This document shows positions 42,346 to 55,152 of a DNA stretch of 64,000 nucleotides, one piece after another. The DNA comes from Anagrus nilaparvatae (lineage: Eukaryota > Arthropoda > Insecta > Hymenoptera > Mymaridae), in contig JAKSXM010000007.1 in NCBI GenBank assembly GCA_022575985.1, positions 59,922,501-59,986,500 of the forward strand, read 5' to 3'. Numbering within the stretch: position 1 is the stretch's first letter; every line of letters begins with the position of its first letter. A program made the position numbers and the translations under genes. Below the pieces are notes generated by a model. It was not told the origin of the DNA, ran no database searches, and was given only the letters and a program-made list of their open reading frames with translations.

Positions 42346-42975
42346 TTTTTATTTTATTATATTATATGACTTAAATAAATTATCCCATTTAAAAAAAAAA
42401 AAAATAAATCACTTACCCCTGGATAATAATTTTATTCGATCAGCTCAAAATTTTAAATCAATTTTTTATTAAATGAATTTTTAATTTAAAAAAAAAAGTT
42501 TTTTTATATAAAATATTATTTAGGTAAAAATTGTCTTTTCTTGGGAAAACTAAAAAATAAAGTTAAAAACAGGTAAGTAATTAAAATCAGGTAGAATATT
42601 TAATAAAAGTATAGAAAAAATAATAAAAACAGGTTCAAATGAAGAAAATATGTGTCAAAAGTTGTTATCTCAAATAATCCTTTAAAAATTCCACCTCCTA
42701 AAAAAATTTATCTATTCTGATCTTATCTCTGTTTGCATTGAATCAGAGATTGAATTTTTCAAATATAAAAAATTTTCTTTTGTTTTATTTTAAAAATATT
42801 TATTTTTGTTTTCAAAATATTGTCAGTTTGATTTTTATTTTTAAGCAGGCTTATTTGGACATTTAGCTTGGTATTTTTCGTGAGGAGTACTTTATTTTGT
42901 TTAGAATACACGTTTTAAAATTTAAGTTCTGGTATTTATTTTTTTAAATAATATTTGATAAAATATTATGCAAAA

Positions 42976-45900
42976 ATGAAAACTAAAAAAAGTAAAGTTT
43001 ATCAAATTTGTCAGTATCCTGGGTGTAAAAATACTAAAAATGATAAAGTCCAGCTTTTTCATTTTCCAAAAGATCCAAACAAACAAAATACATGGCTTAA
43101 TCTGGTTGGTAAGTAAATATTCTGATAATTTTATACAAAAAAAAAACGCTGCCAGGTAATTGGCACTATGGTTCCTCATTAACAAAATGTTTATATGGTC
43201 TATTTTTCCTAGCAAAAACAATAATTCTAGATATTAGCACATTCATAGAAAAAAATTAAGAACTACTACGTTCAAAAAGAAAAAAATATTGCTATTATTT
43301 TTATTTATTTATGTAACAAATTTTGAGAAAAAAATATCAGATTCAAAATATTGAAATATCGATTATAAAAAAATATTTTGAGATTTTTTTATAAAAAAAT
43401 GTTTGAAAAAAAATTAGCTCTTAATACCATAATGGTTCTGAAATATCGCCGGGTTACATACACACATATATGTGCATTTTTACAAGAAAATACGTGTTAT
43501 GAGCACCAAAAAAAAAAATTGACGAGACCGCGACTACCACTATAATTTTCTGGTAGTTTGGACTCTATAGAATGCAAAAAATAACGTGAACACGAAATCG
43601 GCGATGAATGCCAAAAAGATTTTGCCACTTTTATGTCAAAAACCGTGTTTTTCGTATCTGAGCTACGCCAAATTTTCAAAATTACTTTTTAGCTAAATAA
43701 AATTTTTAAAAAATATAGGTAAAAAATCTGATTTCTAGAGAAAAACCACTCCAAAAGAAAAAAAAGTTTTCTTTTTATAATGAAATTTATCCAAGTTATC
43801 GTCCATTTTCAGATTTTCCTCAAAATTGTCTTAAAAAATACCGCCAGTTGCTTGATATGCTTGAAAATTCAAGCAACAAATGAATTTCAAGCAAAGCAGC
43901 CTGGCCGTGAAGATATTGAAATACCCTGCCAATTAGCTGGCACTGAGGTTCCTCAAACAATGGGCTGTAATCTTAATTTACAACAAATATTATTGATTAC
44001 AATCATGCAATTATACATACATTTTTCGTTTTTAGTAGCTGGTAAAGTAGATTATCAAGATCATTTTGTTATTAAAGTGAAAATTCTAGCGTCCATGGAT
44101 TGGTCGCGCCGGCGTTAATGGATTTTAAATCATTTTTGCATAATTAAAAAGAGACAAATATGAAAAAAAGCTAATTTTATTTTTTTTTATAAAATTTTAT
44201 TTTATTAGAATATATATATAATTATCCCTTAATAATTAAAATATTGGGTAACATGATTTTTTTGTTTTGTCAAAGAAATGGTTGGTAACGATGCGAAAAT
44301 TACAAATATTCGCTCAATTATTATAAAAAGATAGCAGTTTTTACCAGAATTTATAATAATTTCTTATAATTTATTTTCTCAGTGTTCTTCTTGCATTTGA
44401 CCAATCTTCCGCAACAATGATAATAATAATAATAATAATATTTTGTAATTAAAAAATAACCACATTAATTGCTTCAAGATTTTAACATTATTTATATTAT
44501 TTGTATTTAATCACAAAATAATAAATTATTTAATTCTATAAATTATTTAATTCTATAAATGATTCTTTAAAAAATGCCAATATAACTTTTAAATCTTAAT
44601 TTTAAAATGCAAACATAACCATTTAATATTTTTAGGCTGTTTATTATTGTTTATAATTTCATTAAGCTGCATACATAAATAAACATAGCAACGAACAAAA
44701 TAATCCGAGGAAGTCAAAAAGAGGCAAGATTTCCATCATTTTTTCTTGTGTGTTATAATTTATATCAAAATAAAAAAAAAAATTGTGATAGGATACAAAA
44801 AATTACTATAAACTAAATTTCTAAAACTTGTACTCTCATTAAAATAAATTAGATATGTCCAAAACGAAAAATAAATTTGGTGTTTTATGTATTTTTTTGT
44901 TGCGAAGATTTTGGAGAAAAAAATTTTCAAAAAATTAATTATCAGATTCAAGATATCGAGTAAAAACCATACTTTCAAATATAAGTACTTTCATGGAAAT
45001 AAATGAGGTATTGCATCCAAATTAAAAAAAAAAAAAGTATTTTAAGATTTTTTTAATAAAAAAATTTTTGGAAAAAAAAGTTAGGTATACGTTCGATAAT
45101 AAATTGTTTTGGAATATCACTGGTTACAATATTTTAAAATATTAATACTTTCATAGAATTAAATGGGGTATTACACCAAAACAAAAAATTTAAATATTGC
45201 AATTTTTTTTATTTTTCTTTTTTTTTTAATTTTGAGAAAAAAATTTTGAAAAAATTCAGTATCAGTTCCAAAAAATTACTGTAAACGAGGTTCTTAAAAC
45301 TAGTACTTCCATGGAAATAAATTAGGTACTACGTCCAAAAAGAAAAAAAAGTTTCGTATTTTTTGTATTTTTTTGTGAAAAAAATTGTAGGAAAAAAATT
45401 TTCAAAAAATCAAGTATCAGATTGCAGATATCAAGTAAAAACCATACTTTCAAGTATAAGTACTTTCATGGAAATGAATGAGGTATTACATCTAAATTAA
45501 AAATAAAAAGGGGGTTTGAGATTTTTTTAATAAAAAAATTTTTGGAAAAAAAATTAGGTCTTAATCCGATAATGGTTTTGAAATATCACTAGTTGATTTT
45601 AATCGTAAAATAATAATTTTACGACGAAAATCGAGCTAGCAATGCATATTTTAAATACAGAAACAGGGTTAATTTAAGCTAATTCGAATTTGTTATATCC
45701 AAATATAACATTGAAATAAATTCAAGCTTATCTTAGACATAAAAAAAAATATAGTACAAGCCGTTACAGGGTTAATTTCAATAATTTTTAAGACAAATTT
45801 CATCAATAATTTCAGCATTATTCGCTTGATTTTAATCGTAAAATAATAATTTTTTTTTTTTATTTCAATTAATTTTTCCCTAAGTATTTATTTCTGAAAG

Positions 45901-48900
45901 AAAAAAACCAAATTTAATTTTTTAGGTCAAAAACTGTGTTAAGTAAATTTTGCCTACTAACAGTTTTCATGGCTTTTAACCTAAAAATTAACATTTGTTC
46001 AATAAGAATGATTTTTTTTCTTAAAGAAGTGAATTGCCAGGGAAAAATTAATCGATTAAAAAAAAAAATTATTATTTTTCGATAAAAATTAAGCGAGTAA
46101 TGCATGTTTAAAGTTCAGAAACAGGCTTTTTTCAATAAAGAACTTCAATCTTTTTTAAGACAAATTTGAGTAAAGTCTTGAATTTACAATAACTTGGCTA
46201 AATTTCATCGTAAGAAGAAAAGTTTTTTTTTCTTTTTGAGTGGTTTTTCCTTGGCAATAATATTTTTTTATCTATTTTTTTCAAACTACAGTTTTTTTTT
46301 TTTAATTTGAATGCAATACCTAATTTATTTCTATGAAAGTATATTTGAAATAGGGTAGAGAAGGGGGTTTTCGCCAGTGTATACAGTTTTCGCCACCCTC
46401 GTTATTTGAACTTTAACCTTTTAAAATGTGGTGCTAATTACCTTAAAAGTCTAAAAAATCTATTTTTTAATGACTCATTGCATCTAGCCACAAGAATATT
46501 GACCCATTTCGCTAATATGCTTGGTGGCGAGAACCCCGGTTTTTCAGGGTTTTGGACCTAAAGGTTAGGTTTTACAAAAAATAAGTTTTAGAAATTACCA
46601 GGGTCGGAATTTTAATTAATAATTATCTTTCTCAAAAACATTTAAACACTTTTTAGCCATGCATTTGCATAATATTTTAAAATATCTATAGTTTAATTTC
46701 AAATTTTCTTAATGGTGGCGAAAACCACCCCTTCTACCCTAATCGTTTTTAAACGATATCTCGAATCTGATAATTAATTTTTTGAAAATTTTTTTTCCAA
46801 CATTTTTGTTACAAAAAAATACAAAAAACACCAATTTTTTTTTCTCTTTAGAAGCAGTACCTAATTTATTTCTATGGGAGTACTAGTTTTAGGAACCTCA
46901 TTTATAGTAATTTTTTAAATCTGTTACTTAATTTTTTCAAAACTTTTTTCTCAAAATTAAAAAAACAAAATTAAAAAAACTTTTATTTTTTTCGGTGTAG
47001 TAACTCATTTAATTCTATGAAAGTACTAACATCTGAAAATATGATTTTTACTCGATATCTCGAATCAAATATTTAATTTTTTGAAAATATTTTTCTTAAA
47101 ATTTTTTGCATAAAGAAATAAAAAAAACATCGATATTTTTTTTCTTTTTGGATGTCGTACCTTACTTTTTTCTATGAAAGTACGAATATCTGAAAATATG
47201 GTAATTACTAGATATCACCAATCTGACACCATTTTTAATTTTTTGATCTTTTTTTTGTCAAAACTTTTTGCCTAAAAAAATAAAACAACAGCCATTTTTT
47301 TTCCTTTTTGAAAGTAGTAACTCATTTTTTTCTGTGGGAGTACTAGTTTTAGAAATATAATATTAATTTTTATCAATATAATATTTTTAGTCAATTTTTT
47401 TAAGCTGAAACTTAATTTTTTTTTAAACTTTTTTTTTCAACATTTATACATAAAAAAATTAAAATAATAGCAATATTTTTTTTTTTTTTTGAACGTAGTA
47501 CCCAATTTATTTCTGAAAAAGTATTAATATCTGAAAATATGTTTTTTACTCTATGTCTCGAATCTGATACCTAATCTCTGCTGATATTCAATTTTTTAAA
47601 TACTTTTTTCTTAATATTTTTTGCATAAACAAAATAAAAAAAACTATTATTTATTTTATTTTTGGACATAGTATCTCATTTTTTCATAAGAAAATACTAA
47701 TATATGAAATTATGGTTTTATTCCATATATCGAATCTAATAATTAATTTTTTGAAAATTTTTGTTTCACAATTTTTTGCATAAAAAATTTTGTTGATAAG
47801 GAACCATAGTGCCAATTACTTGGCAGCGTTTTTATTTTATTTTGTGTAAAACTCTCGAGTGGTCAACTTTTACGTGTAAGACTTTTGCTTGTATAAAAAA
47901 AATTGTGATTTTTTACATATAAAAACTTTTTTTATTTTAAAATTTTTTAGGAATTTTTTTTACCTTAGTTATGATTTATACAATTTTTAGGGAATGAAAG
48001 ACTCTTTAAATGGAAACAAACTTCCTTGACTCAAGCTAAAATCTGCTCAAATCATTTCCTAGAACAAGATTTCATTGACGGTGAAAAAAGGACAAGAAAG
48101 TATAGAGATGCAGTTCCTATTTCTCATGTTGAATATTTTAAAAGTTTTGGTAACATATGTAAGAAAAATGATTTTTTGAAAGAAAATAAAAAAATGTATG
48201 ATCATTATGATATATCTGAAGGTGATATTATTATAAAAGATGGTCTTATTAACCATACTCTCGGTGATAAAAATTTTAACATTAAAATTATTTCTAAAAA
48301 TATGAAAATTAAAAATAATATAATTAAAGGGTCAATCCCTATTTTTAAAACAAATTTTTCTGAATCTAAAAATACAGTGAATTTTAATATAAATGAGATT
48401 TCAGAAAATAATACTATCTTCGAAGCTACGAATGCAAAAATAAATTCAACAATTAATAACGTAAATACCAATTTTGATAAAAATTATGATGCTGAAAGTC
48501 CTTTTATTGAAGGTGGTGATAATTTAAACGTAAGTTCTATTGATGAAAAAAATTCAAATGAACAAAATACTAACGACAAAAAAAAATATAGTATAATTGG
48601 TAACTTGAAAAGAAAAATAAAAAGAATACAAGAAAATTTAAGAAACAGTTTCAAGAACATTAACCGATTACGAACAAGAAACTTGGTTCTAAAAGAAAAT
48701 ATGAATCATTCGATAGATTTTTTTTTAGACAAACACGGGTGTACTGAACCATTTGCCAGAACAATGGTGAAACTGCAGCTTCACAAACCTAATACTTGTT
48801 ATACCGAAGAAGAAAAACAATTAGCTAAACACATTTTTTACCATTCTGCATCAGGGTACTCTCGGCTAAGACGAGCCGGGGTTGTTTTACCAGCAGAATC

Positions 48901-50986
48901 AACTGTCCGTGGTTGGATTGACAAATATTCAATAGAAACTGGATTTGATGATAAAGTTTTTGAAAAACTAAAAGAATCCTTAGCTAAACTACCACTTTCA
49001 CAAAGAGTATGCATTTTAAAATTTGATGAAATGAAAATTAAATCTTTCGAAGAATATTCAAAAAAGTATGATTTAATTGAAGGTTTAGTAGATTTAGGAC
49101 CCTTGGGGAGAAAAAATGAAGTTGCAACCGATGCTCTTTTATTTTGCGTAGATAGTTTAAATGCTGAAAATCCTTGGCGTGAAATTGTCGGTTATGTTTT
49201 TACTGGAAAAGGGTTTGGTGCAGAGCAAGTTGTTGAGTTATTAAAGGTACTTTTATTCAAACTTAAAGAAGCTGGTGCAATCGTAAAAGGTGTTGTGTGT
49301 GATCAGGTTTCTTACAATGCTAAGGCGGCTAGATTACTAAATGCAACTGCTGAGAACCCTGAATTTATTCTAAATGATGATTCATATTATTTTCTTTTTG
49401 ATTGGCCACATTTGATAAAGAGATTGATTTTTCAGTTACGTAAATATAACAATATTTATTGTGAAGGAAATATAATCGCTTGTTTTGATGATATGAAAAA
49501 TACGTGGAAAATTGATCAACAAGGAAAATCGCAACTGTTATCTCATTTAAGTTACGCTCACTTTTATCCTAATGCTTTCGAAGCTATGAATGTAAAAAGA
49601 TCTTTTCAATTACTAAGTCATCGTATGGAAAGTGCAATTAAGTTGGCAGGCGAAGCTGGAAAAAAACCAGGTAGCTTTGGAACATACAAAGGTTTGGCTA
49701 CTAAAACTTGGCAAAATACTTCTCATTTTGCAGGGGCAATGAATACAATTATTGACAATTGTAATTCATACTATTTAGTAACAAAAACGCCCACAAAAAG
49801 GCCCTTATCAGACAGGAATCCTGAAGTCGAATCAAATTTAATTCTGTTTTTATGCTGGGTTAAGAAATGGAGCCTTGATAAGGGAAAGAATATTAGACCT
49901 CCTTGTTTTGATGGAATGTACCAGACCGTGTTTTCTATCCTTAAAATTTATTGGGACATAAAAAAAGACTTTCCAAAATTTGAGTTATGTACTGGTCTTT
50001 GCAATCAGGATTCTGTAGAACACCGATTTTCTCAAATTCGCGGCAGAGGCGGGTTTTGCTTTAACCCGACTTGTCGTATGTTTAGATTAACGGTAAGACA
50101 TATTTTGTCAGCACCAAATTTAAAGACTAGCAAAAAAGGCAATGTTACCATTCCAGAGGTCACCACTACTTTTAGCGACAAGAATAAATCAGACGATTCA
50201 TTAGAAGAATCATTAGAAACAACAATTGTACCTACGACAATGAATATAGAAACTGAGATAGAAAGACAAGAAATAGAAACTGCAGCTGATGTTTTTGAAG
50301 AAAGTCAACATATTGCTCAGGGTTCTAAATCATCTTTAAAAAAATTAAAAAATAGTGGGGCTGGTATGTATGAAATAAATGCTGTTAATTATTTTTCAGG
50401 ATATGTTGGTGCATATATTGTCCATAAAAAAAAATGCGAAGATTGTCGAACATTTTTGTTAAAAAATTCAACAGATAATTTTGATTATGAAAATGAAATT
50501 TACTTTAAAATTCGAGAATATTATCATGAAAACAAAAATGAGCAAGAAGTTATGTGGCTAAGTCGTGCTACAGAAAATTTTGCTGACATTATATTTTTAC
50601 AACTTCAAGCTTATGACAATAATTATTTAAACCTTTGGGCTGAAAAAGGATTATTAGAAAAATTATTACAATTAGGAATTATGGAAACATGTTTACATTT
50701 TCCAGAATACTTTAACAAAAATAATAAATGCTATAATCACAGGGTTGAAGCTTTAAGGTTTTTGTACAAAGTTAAAATATTTGCTCAAACATTTAAGAAT
50801 AATAAAAATAGAAAACAATTAATTAAAGCAATCAAAGAAAAAAAAAATACTGAAAATAAAAAGAAAGGATTAAATAAGATTGCAAAAAATGGGAAAAGCA
50901 ATGTAAATAAAATAGTAAAAAATGTAAAAAGTAATGTGAAAAAAATTTTAAAAAATAGAAAATTAGATATTGTACAGAACTTATAA
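42976..50986 (+). CDS. P-element/THAP9-type transposase, two exons (about 1,042 aa)
   Basis: Exon 1 is 42976-43108 and exon 2 is 47991-50986 (donor G/GTAAGT, acceptor TTTTTAG, phase 1). The join completes an N-terminal THAP zinc finger: C12, C17, W40, C63, H66 and the AVP motif near residue 85. A long Asn/Lys-rich spacer follows, then a basic leucine-rich coiled coil (about residues 245-280). The RNase H-like catalytic part comes next: D390 in LKFDEMKIK, D482 in GVVCDQVS, and E721 in NQDSVEHRFSQIRGRGG, the P-family signature, with DWPHLIKRL between. P transposases use GTP and cut as oligomers bound to element ends through THAP; those steps are known from the family. The tail is basic and repetitive. 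No stops or frameshifts were seen, so the gene could be active or recently so. Confidence 0.88.
44930..45600. repeat. Subterminal tandem units, inner block
   Basis: Four or so imperfect units carry AAGTACTTTCATGGAAATAA followed by ATGAGGTATTRCATC and a T-rich or A-rich spacer. The unit near 44960 is almost repeated near 45440 (AAAAACCATACTTTCAA). The same phrases occur inverted in the block at 46745-47790, so the two blocks act as long, loose inverted arms of the nested element. Confidence 0.65.
46353..46740. mobile_element. MITE nested inside the nested element
   Basis: GGGTAGAGAAGGGGGTTTTC at the left and GAAAACCACCCCTTCTACCC at the right are inverted ends of a 388-bp insert flanked by TA (46351-46352 and 46741-46742). 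Removing it restores the phrase GAAATATCGTTTTTAAA expected from the surrounding tandem unit (compare 31198 and 31363), which confirms the insertion. GGCGA/TCGCC pairs recur inside. No coding capacity. Confidence 0.8.
46745..47790. repeat. Subterminal tandem units, right block
   Basis: Six or so imperfect units of about 150-170 bp share TTTTTGGAYGTAGTACCTAAT-like and ATCTGAAAATATG phrases and CGAATCTGATA. They are the inverted counterpart of the units at 44930-45600 and also resemble those at 30930-31560. Confidence 0.65.
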
Positions 50987-51360
50987 TTCAATTAATCTAA
51001 ATTTAACAATTTTCTAACATTTCTGTATTTATTTCTTAATGATATAATACTATAAAAAAAAGTAATTATAAATTTTTTATATGCTCTTAAATTTATATAT
51101 AGTATTAAGTAAAATGTTCTTAATTTTGATTAATATTTAATAGTTTAAAAAAATAATTTTCAAATTATTTTAATTTAGTTCCATTATAAGCTTATATTAA
51201 AAAAAAATTTGCACAAAAAATAAAAAATAAGTTTTTTAGTTGTCAATGGTAATTGTATGGCCTTATTTTTTGACTACTGATGAAAAAAATAGGCCAAAAA
51301 TAAAAAGTAACTTATGTTAAAAATATTTTATTTGGATTAAAAAAATGTATTTTATATTAT

Positions 51361-51436
51361 ACTGGGTGGAACGCAATTACCGCGGATAGTATATATCAAA
51401 GCAATGTAAATAACCACAATTGCGTTCCACCCGGTA
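51361..51436. mobile_element. Tiny foldback element or hairpin downstream of the P transposase
   Basis: ATACTGGGTGGAACGCAATT (51359-51378) and AATTGCGTTCCACCCGGTAT (51418-51437) are inverted with one mismatch, separated by 39 bp. TA lies at both outer ends, so it could be a miniature TA-type element. It would also fold as an RNA hairpin in a transposase read-through transcript. Confidence 0.5.
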
Positions 51437-51954
51437 TTTAGAATTTTTTTGATAAAGTAATTTCTATTAATCACTTCTGTGAGAAATTAATTTTTTCTTT
51501 TTACTATTTTTCAATAAATCTTCCTAAAAACAAACTGACTAATCTTAAAAATAACAAAAAATTAATTTCTTTGTGCAATATGAATACCTGCACTCCATTT
51601 TCTCTTGCACATTTTAATAATGTTTGAAACAAAGAAAATTGAAAATCATCAAAGAATGCATAATTTTTTTTTTTACTATTACCATAAAAAAGTTAGATTA
51701 AACAATTTTTTTAATAATTATTTATTTATATTTTCTAATATATTTTATAGTAAGAAAAAAATTGCAATTTTATATTCATAATATCTAGAATGAAAATTAA
51801 TTCAAAATTTTTTTTTAAATAAATAGAAATTAAAAAAATATTGTTCTTAAATAATTTACTTTATTTATTTTTATTTTATAAATATTAAATTAATTAATTT
51901 TACTCAATAAAATTTAAATGAATAACAAATGTTATTAAATAATTAAAAAAAAAA

Positions 51955-52283
51955 AAAGAAAAAAAAAAAAAAAAAAAAATTGACCGAGTCGAGGATTTGA
52001 TCCACAATACAAATTATCCCGAGTCCACTAACATATTCACTTGACCATCGAGACATCACAAAAATAATTTTTTATTTAAGTAGAATTTCGTTTGAATAAT
52101 AGAAAGCAAAGATTTTTATGTGGTAGGGAGTCGGCGGAGAAATAGAAAAGAAAGGATTTATTGTAAAAATAAACGTATAAAAGAAAGATGCGAGACAGTG
52201 ACCACGTGACAGCTTCGGCGATGTTGAATAAAACCGGGACAAAATTTAACACGGGGCCGTCAATCTCTTTAAACTCATCTCTG
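51955..52283. repeat. Right terminal inverted repeat of the P transposon
   Basis: It is the inverted partner of 42026-42345, with small insertions. It begins next to an A-rich tract (51948-51979) and ends at CATCTCTG, followed by the CTTGTAT duplication (52284-52290). Confidence 0.8.
51980..52054 (-). ncRNA. tRNA-like Pol III promoter sequence in the right inverted repeat
   Basis: On the minus strand the segment starts GTCTCGATGGTCAAGTG (A box) and contains GGATCAAATCC (51993-52003 complement), an exact match to the B-box consensus GGWTCRANNCC. A T-run of about 19 bases follows directly (complement of 51961-51979). It points inwards, as does the copy at the other end. A short Pol III transcript of roughly 75-80 nt is possible. 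Confidence 0.4.
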
Positions 52284-52290
52284 CTTGTAT

Positions 52291-52819
52291 ATATATTATA
52301 TTTTATTTATTAGTTTTAAGAATCAAATTGTATTTACATGTGTAATACGAGAAAGAACTGTTTACTTAAAAATTAAGCAGTCTTTTGAAATTTAAAGTCA
52401 AAGTTCAGAAATTGTCTTTCATATTCAATCATTTTTTAACTTTGATATTCTATTTTATATAAAAATATTATGATTATATTATTGTATTAGTGTTGAAGTT
52501 TTCAATATATAATAAAATAATTTTGAAATAAAAATAAACCGTTTTTTATTTTAATTTTTTTATTTTAACCAAACTTAGACTAACTAAAAATATTAGCCTT
52601 GTAAATAGGACGTAAAATTCTGAGAGTGCTTTTTTTATTTATTTTATATGTAAAGTTTATTTGATGGCGCCAGAAAAATACATAACTAAATTTTTAAAAT
52701 AATAAAAGCATTAATTAAATAAATGTCAGGTTTTTTACTTATTTTTTTGAAAGTATAGTACATTCTTAAGAGCTTTCCGTGTGCTCTATTATACGTCGAT
52801 ATTCTAGTAAGTTTTTAGT
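52291..52819. other. AT-rich spacer
   Basis: Nothing was supported between the P element and the following foldback repeat. Confidence 0.35.
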
Positions 52820-53170
52820 AAGAAAAACCCTTGTTTTGCTTTCCTACTTTTCTCAGCGGAAAATGATGGATCAAAATTTCCTCTTAAAGGAAGTTTTGTT
52901 TTTCAATAATCTCGAGTTCTCAACTATAATTTTTTGGAAAATGAAAATTTGTTCAAAAATATAAGAAAATAAAGTAAAAAGCATTTTTGCAGAACGCGCG
53001 TAAGTTAAAAGTTTAACTTTATTTTCTGATATTTGCAAAAAATTATCAATTTTCCAAAAAAACAATAGTTTTGCGCTCGAGGTGATTGAAAAACAATTTT
53101 CTGTAAAAGGAAATTTCGATCCAACGTTTTTTCGTGAAGAAAAGTTTGAAAGCAAAACGGGGGATTTTTT
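52820..53170. repeat. Foldback inverted repeat
   Basis: The left arm (about 52824-52960) with TTGTTTTGCTTTCCTACTTT and AGGAAGTTTTGTTTTTCAAT is answered by the right arm (about 53030-53165) with ATTGAAAAACAATTTTCTGT and AAGTTTGAAAGCAAAACGGG. The loop carries AACGCGCGTAAG. Short open frames on both strands here are mirror images caused by the arms. Probably a decayed MITE. Confidence 0.6.
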
Positions 53171-53189
53171 TATCAAAATTTACCAGATT

Positions 53190-54220
53190 ATCGACATATT
53201 TTATATGCTTGCAGATTTTTTTGTGTGCACAGTATTAATTCAAGTAACACTAAAAGTAACTTGAAGTTTACCTTTAATTTATGGTATAATATCGGACTTT
53301 CTACAGGGGTCGTACGTGAAAATGGACTTCAGAAATGAAGAGATCCACACCAATTACCTTCTAGGTAATATTTTTAGCTCAAAAATTGATTTCTTTATTT
53401 TGCTATAATACCACCCCCTTACATCTTATCTAAGGGAGTAAATATAACAAGTTGATATAAATTAATTTTTTTTGGTTTACTAATAGCCCTTTGTAGAGTT
53501 TTGTATGCCGCTGGATATTTTTTTGAACATCAGTTCAAGTGACGCGTATAAGTTATTTGAAATTTACTCCACATTTAGGGGGTGTTGTCACATTTCCTAG
53601 GAGTTGAACATGAAAACGGATCCTAAAAATAAAAAGAGCCACCCCAATTTCCTTCTAGGTAATATTTTTAACCAAAATATTCATTTTTCGTATTGTGCTA
53701 TAATATTGCCCTCTTATAGCATTTGGTTATAGATATTTTTTTTGATATAGTCACCAATTCAGGTGACGCGCATAAGTTATTCAAAATTTACCTAACATTT
53801 AGGGGATGATATCACTTTTTTTAGGGGTTGAAAGTGAAAATGGAATTCGAAAATGAAAAGAGCAGCCCAAATTACCTACTAGGAAACACTTTTAGACCAA
53901 AATATTGTTTTTTTCTATTTTGCTATAATACCACCCCCTTACACCCGATCTGAGAGGGTGAATTTGACAAATTGATATAAATTTATTTTTAATTGTATTA
54001 TTAATAGTCCCATTTTAAATTTTATATGTCTTGAGATTTTTCGTGTGCACTGTATCATTTTAAATAACGTCTAAAAAATGTTTAAAATTTAACCGACATT
54101 TAGGGGTTGAAATCACATTTTCTAGGGGTCGTACGTGAAAATGGACTTGAAAATGAAAAGAGCAGCCCCAATTACCTACTAGGTCACATTTTTAGTCCAA
54201 AATATTGATTTTTTTCAGAG
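53190..54220. repeat. Satellite-like tandem repeat, four diverged units
   Basis: The phrases CGTGAAAATGGACTT, AATTACCTTCTAGGTAATAT and GCTATAATACCACCCCCTTA recur in order at about 53310, 53607, 53832 and 54130. Unit length varies between about 225 and 300 bp. No coding signal. Confidence 0.7.
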
Positions 54221-55152
54221 TGATACCAGTTATACCAGTTATACCAGTGATATTGGTATAAATTTTAGTATCACTTGAGAAAGTCCTGATTTAATTCTAT
54301 CCATATTATTCTTATCTAAACCATTTACGTTTATCAATTCAGCTTGGAAATTTTTATTATTTTCATATCGTTTTAAAATAAAATATTTAATAATACAATT
54401 AACATAATTCATAACATAATATTTTGTTGACGTACTTTTTTTTATTTTATCAAAATGTATTAAAAAAACGTTATTTATAGTTTGGTAATTAATTAATTAA
54501 TTAATATATTATAATTTATTTAATTGAATTTTTGTTCACGTAAAAATAATTTTATTTGGGTATGTTTGCTTTTTACGCGGTACAAATATTTCCACCCAAA
54601 TTCTTTAAAATTTAATTAAATTTGCTCAATGTATTGAAAATAATATACATTTTGAATTTTGCTTGAATAAGGAGATTGCATGGATCGGAATTTTAATGAT
54701 TTTTTTGCATAATTTGAAACTAAATTAAAAAATATAAGATTCATATTTTTTTTTGTTATAAAAAAATTTTAATCAAAAAAGTGATGACGTCACGAATACC
54801 GTACACAAATACATTGTGTTTTGAAACCTGTATAACTTTAATTTTTGTGATTTCAAAAAAATAAATTACTGAAAATAAAAATTTTTATTTAACTATGTAA
54901 TTTCAGATTATACACAAAAATTATCAAAATTTTGACAAATGCGATCCCCTTTTAGCTTTATCTTTCAAGCAAAACTTATGTATCATATGATAAAAATATT
55001 ATTTTTTTTCTAGTTGATCAATTATGCATGATCAATTATGAAATTTTATTATGCTTTGCATATTTTATTTTTTAATTTAATTAATATTTTTTAAGGAAGC
55101 CACTTGAAAGTGGAAGCAAAAAATTAAGATTACCTTGTTTAAGTATTTGCTT
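54221..55152. other. AT-rich spacer before the large two-gene transposon
   Basis: A short ATACCAGT tandem (about 54224-54252) opens it. No gene was seen. A small palindrome CCACTTGAAAGTGG lies at 55090-55103, just outside the transposon terminus. Confidence 0.35.

Larger units (their letters stand above)
43141..47834. mobile_element. Repeat-rich element nested in the P transposase intron
   Basis: CGCTGCCAGGTAATTGGCAC (43147) and its near-exact complement ending in TTGGCAGCG (47820-47828) form inverted ends of about 45 bp that extend through ACTATGGTTCCTCATT. Just inside both ends are imperfect tandem units of about 160-170 bp. A degenerate internal copy of the end sequence lies at about 43931-43956 (CTGCCAATTAGCTGGCACTG). 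No transposase was recognised. The plus-strand open frame at 43780-44118 crosses that end sequence and is unlikely to be a gene. An AAT microsatellite sits at about 44417-44441. The family is unknown. A second, shorter relative ends at 31682. Confidence 0.7.
42026..52283 (+). mobile_element. P-superfamily DNA transposon (about 10.3 kb with nested insertions)
   Basis: Ends CAGAGATTAGTTTAGAGAG (left) and the complement of CAGAGATGAGTTTAAAGAG (right) begin roughly 300-bp inverted repeats (about 42026-42345 and 51955-52283). These share CATCGCCGAAGCTGTCACGT, TTTCTATTTCTCCGCCGAC and GATGGTCAAGTG. A 7-bp direct duplication flanks the ends. Inside is one THAP/P-type transposase gene in two exons. 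Its intron is enlarged by another element (43141-47834). Without that the transposon would be about 5.6 kb. Intact ends, duplication and frame suggest relatively recent activity. It landed 172 bp after the stop codon of the secreted-protein gene. Confidence 0.85.

Noticed and set aside
43780..44118. 112-residue open frame inside the nested element
   Set aside because: It reads through a copy of the element's terminal sequence, contains no recognisable domain and has no supporting signals.
44417..44441. CRISPR-like array or structured repeat
   Set aside because: It is a simple AAT microsatellite. No spaced repeats of CRISPR type occur anywhere in the window, as expected for a eukaryote.
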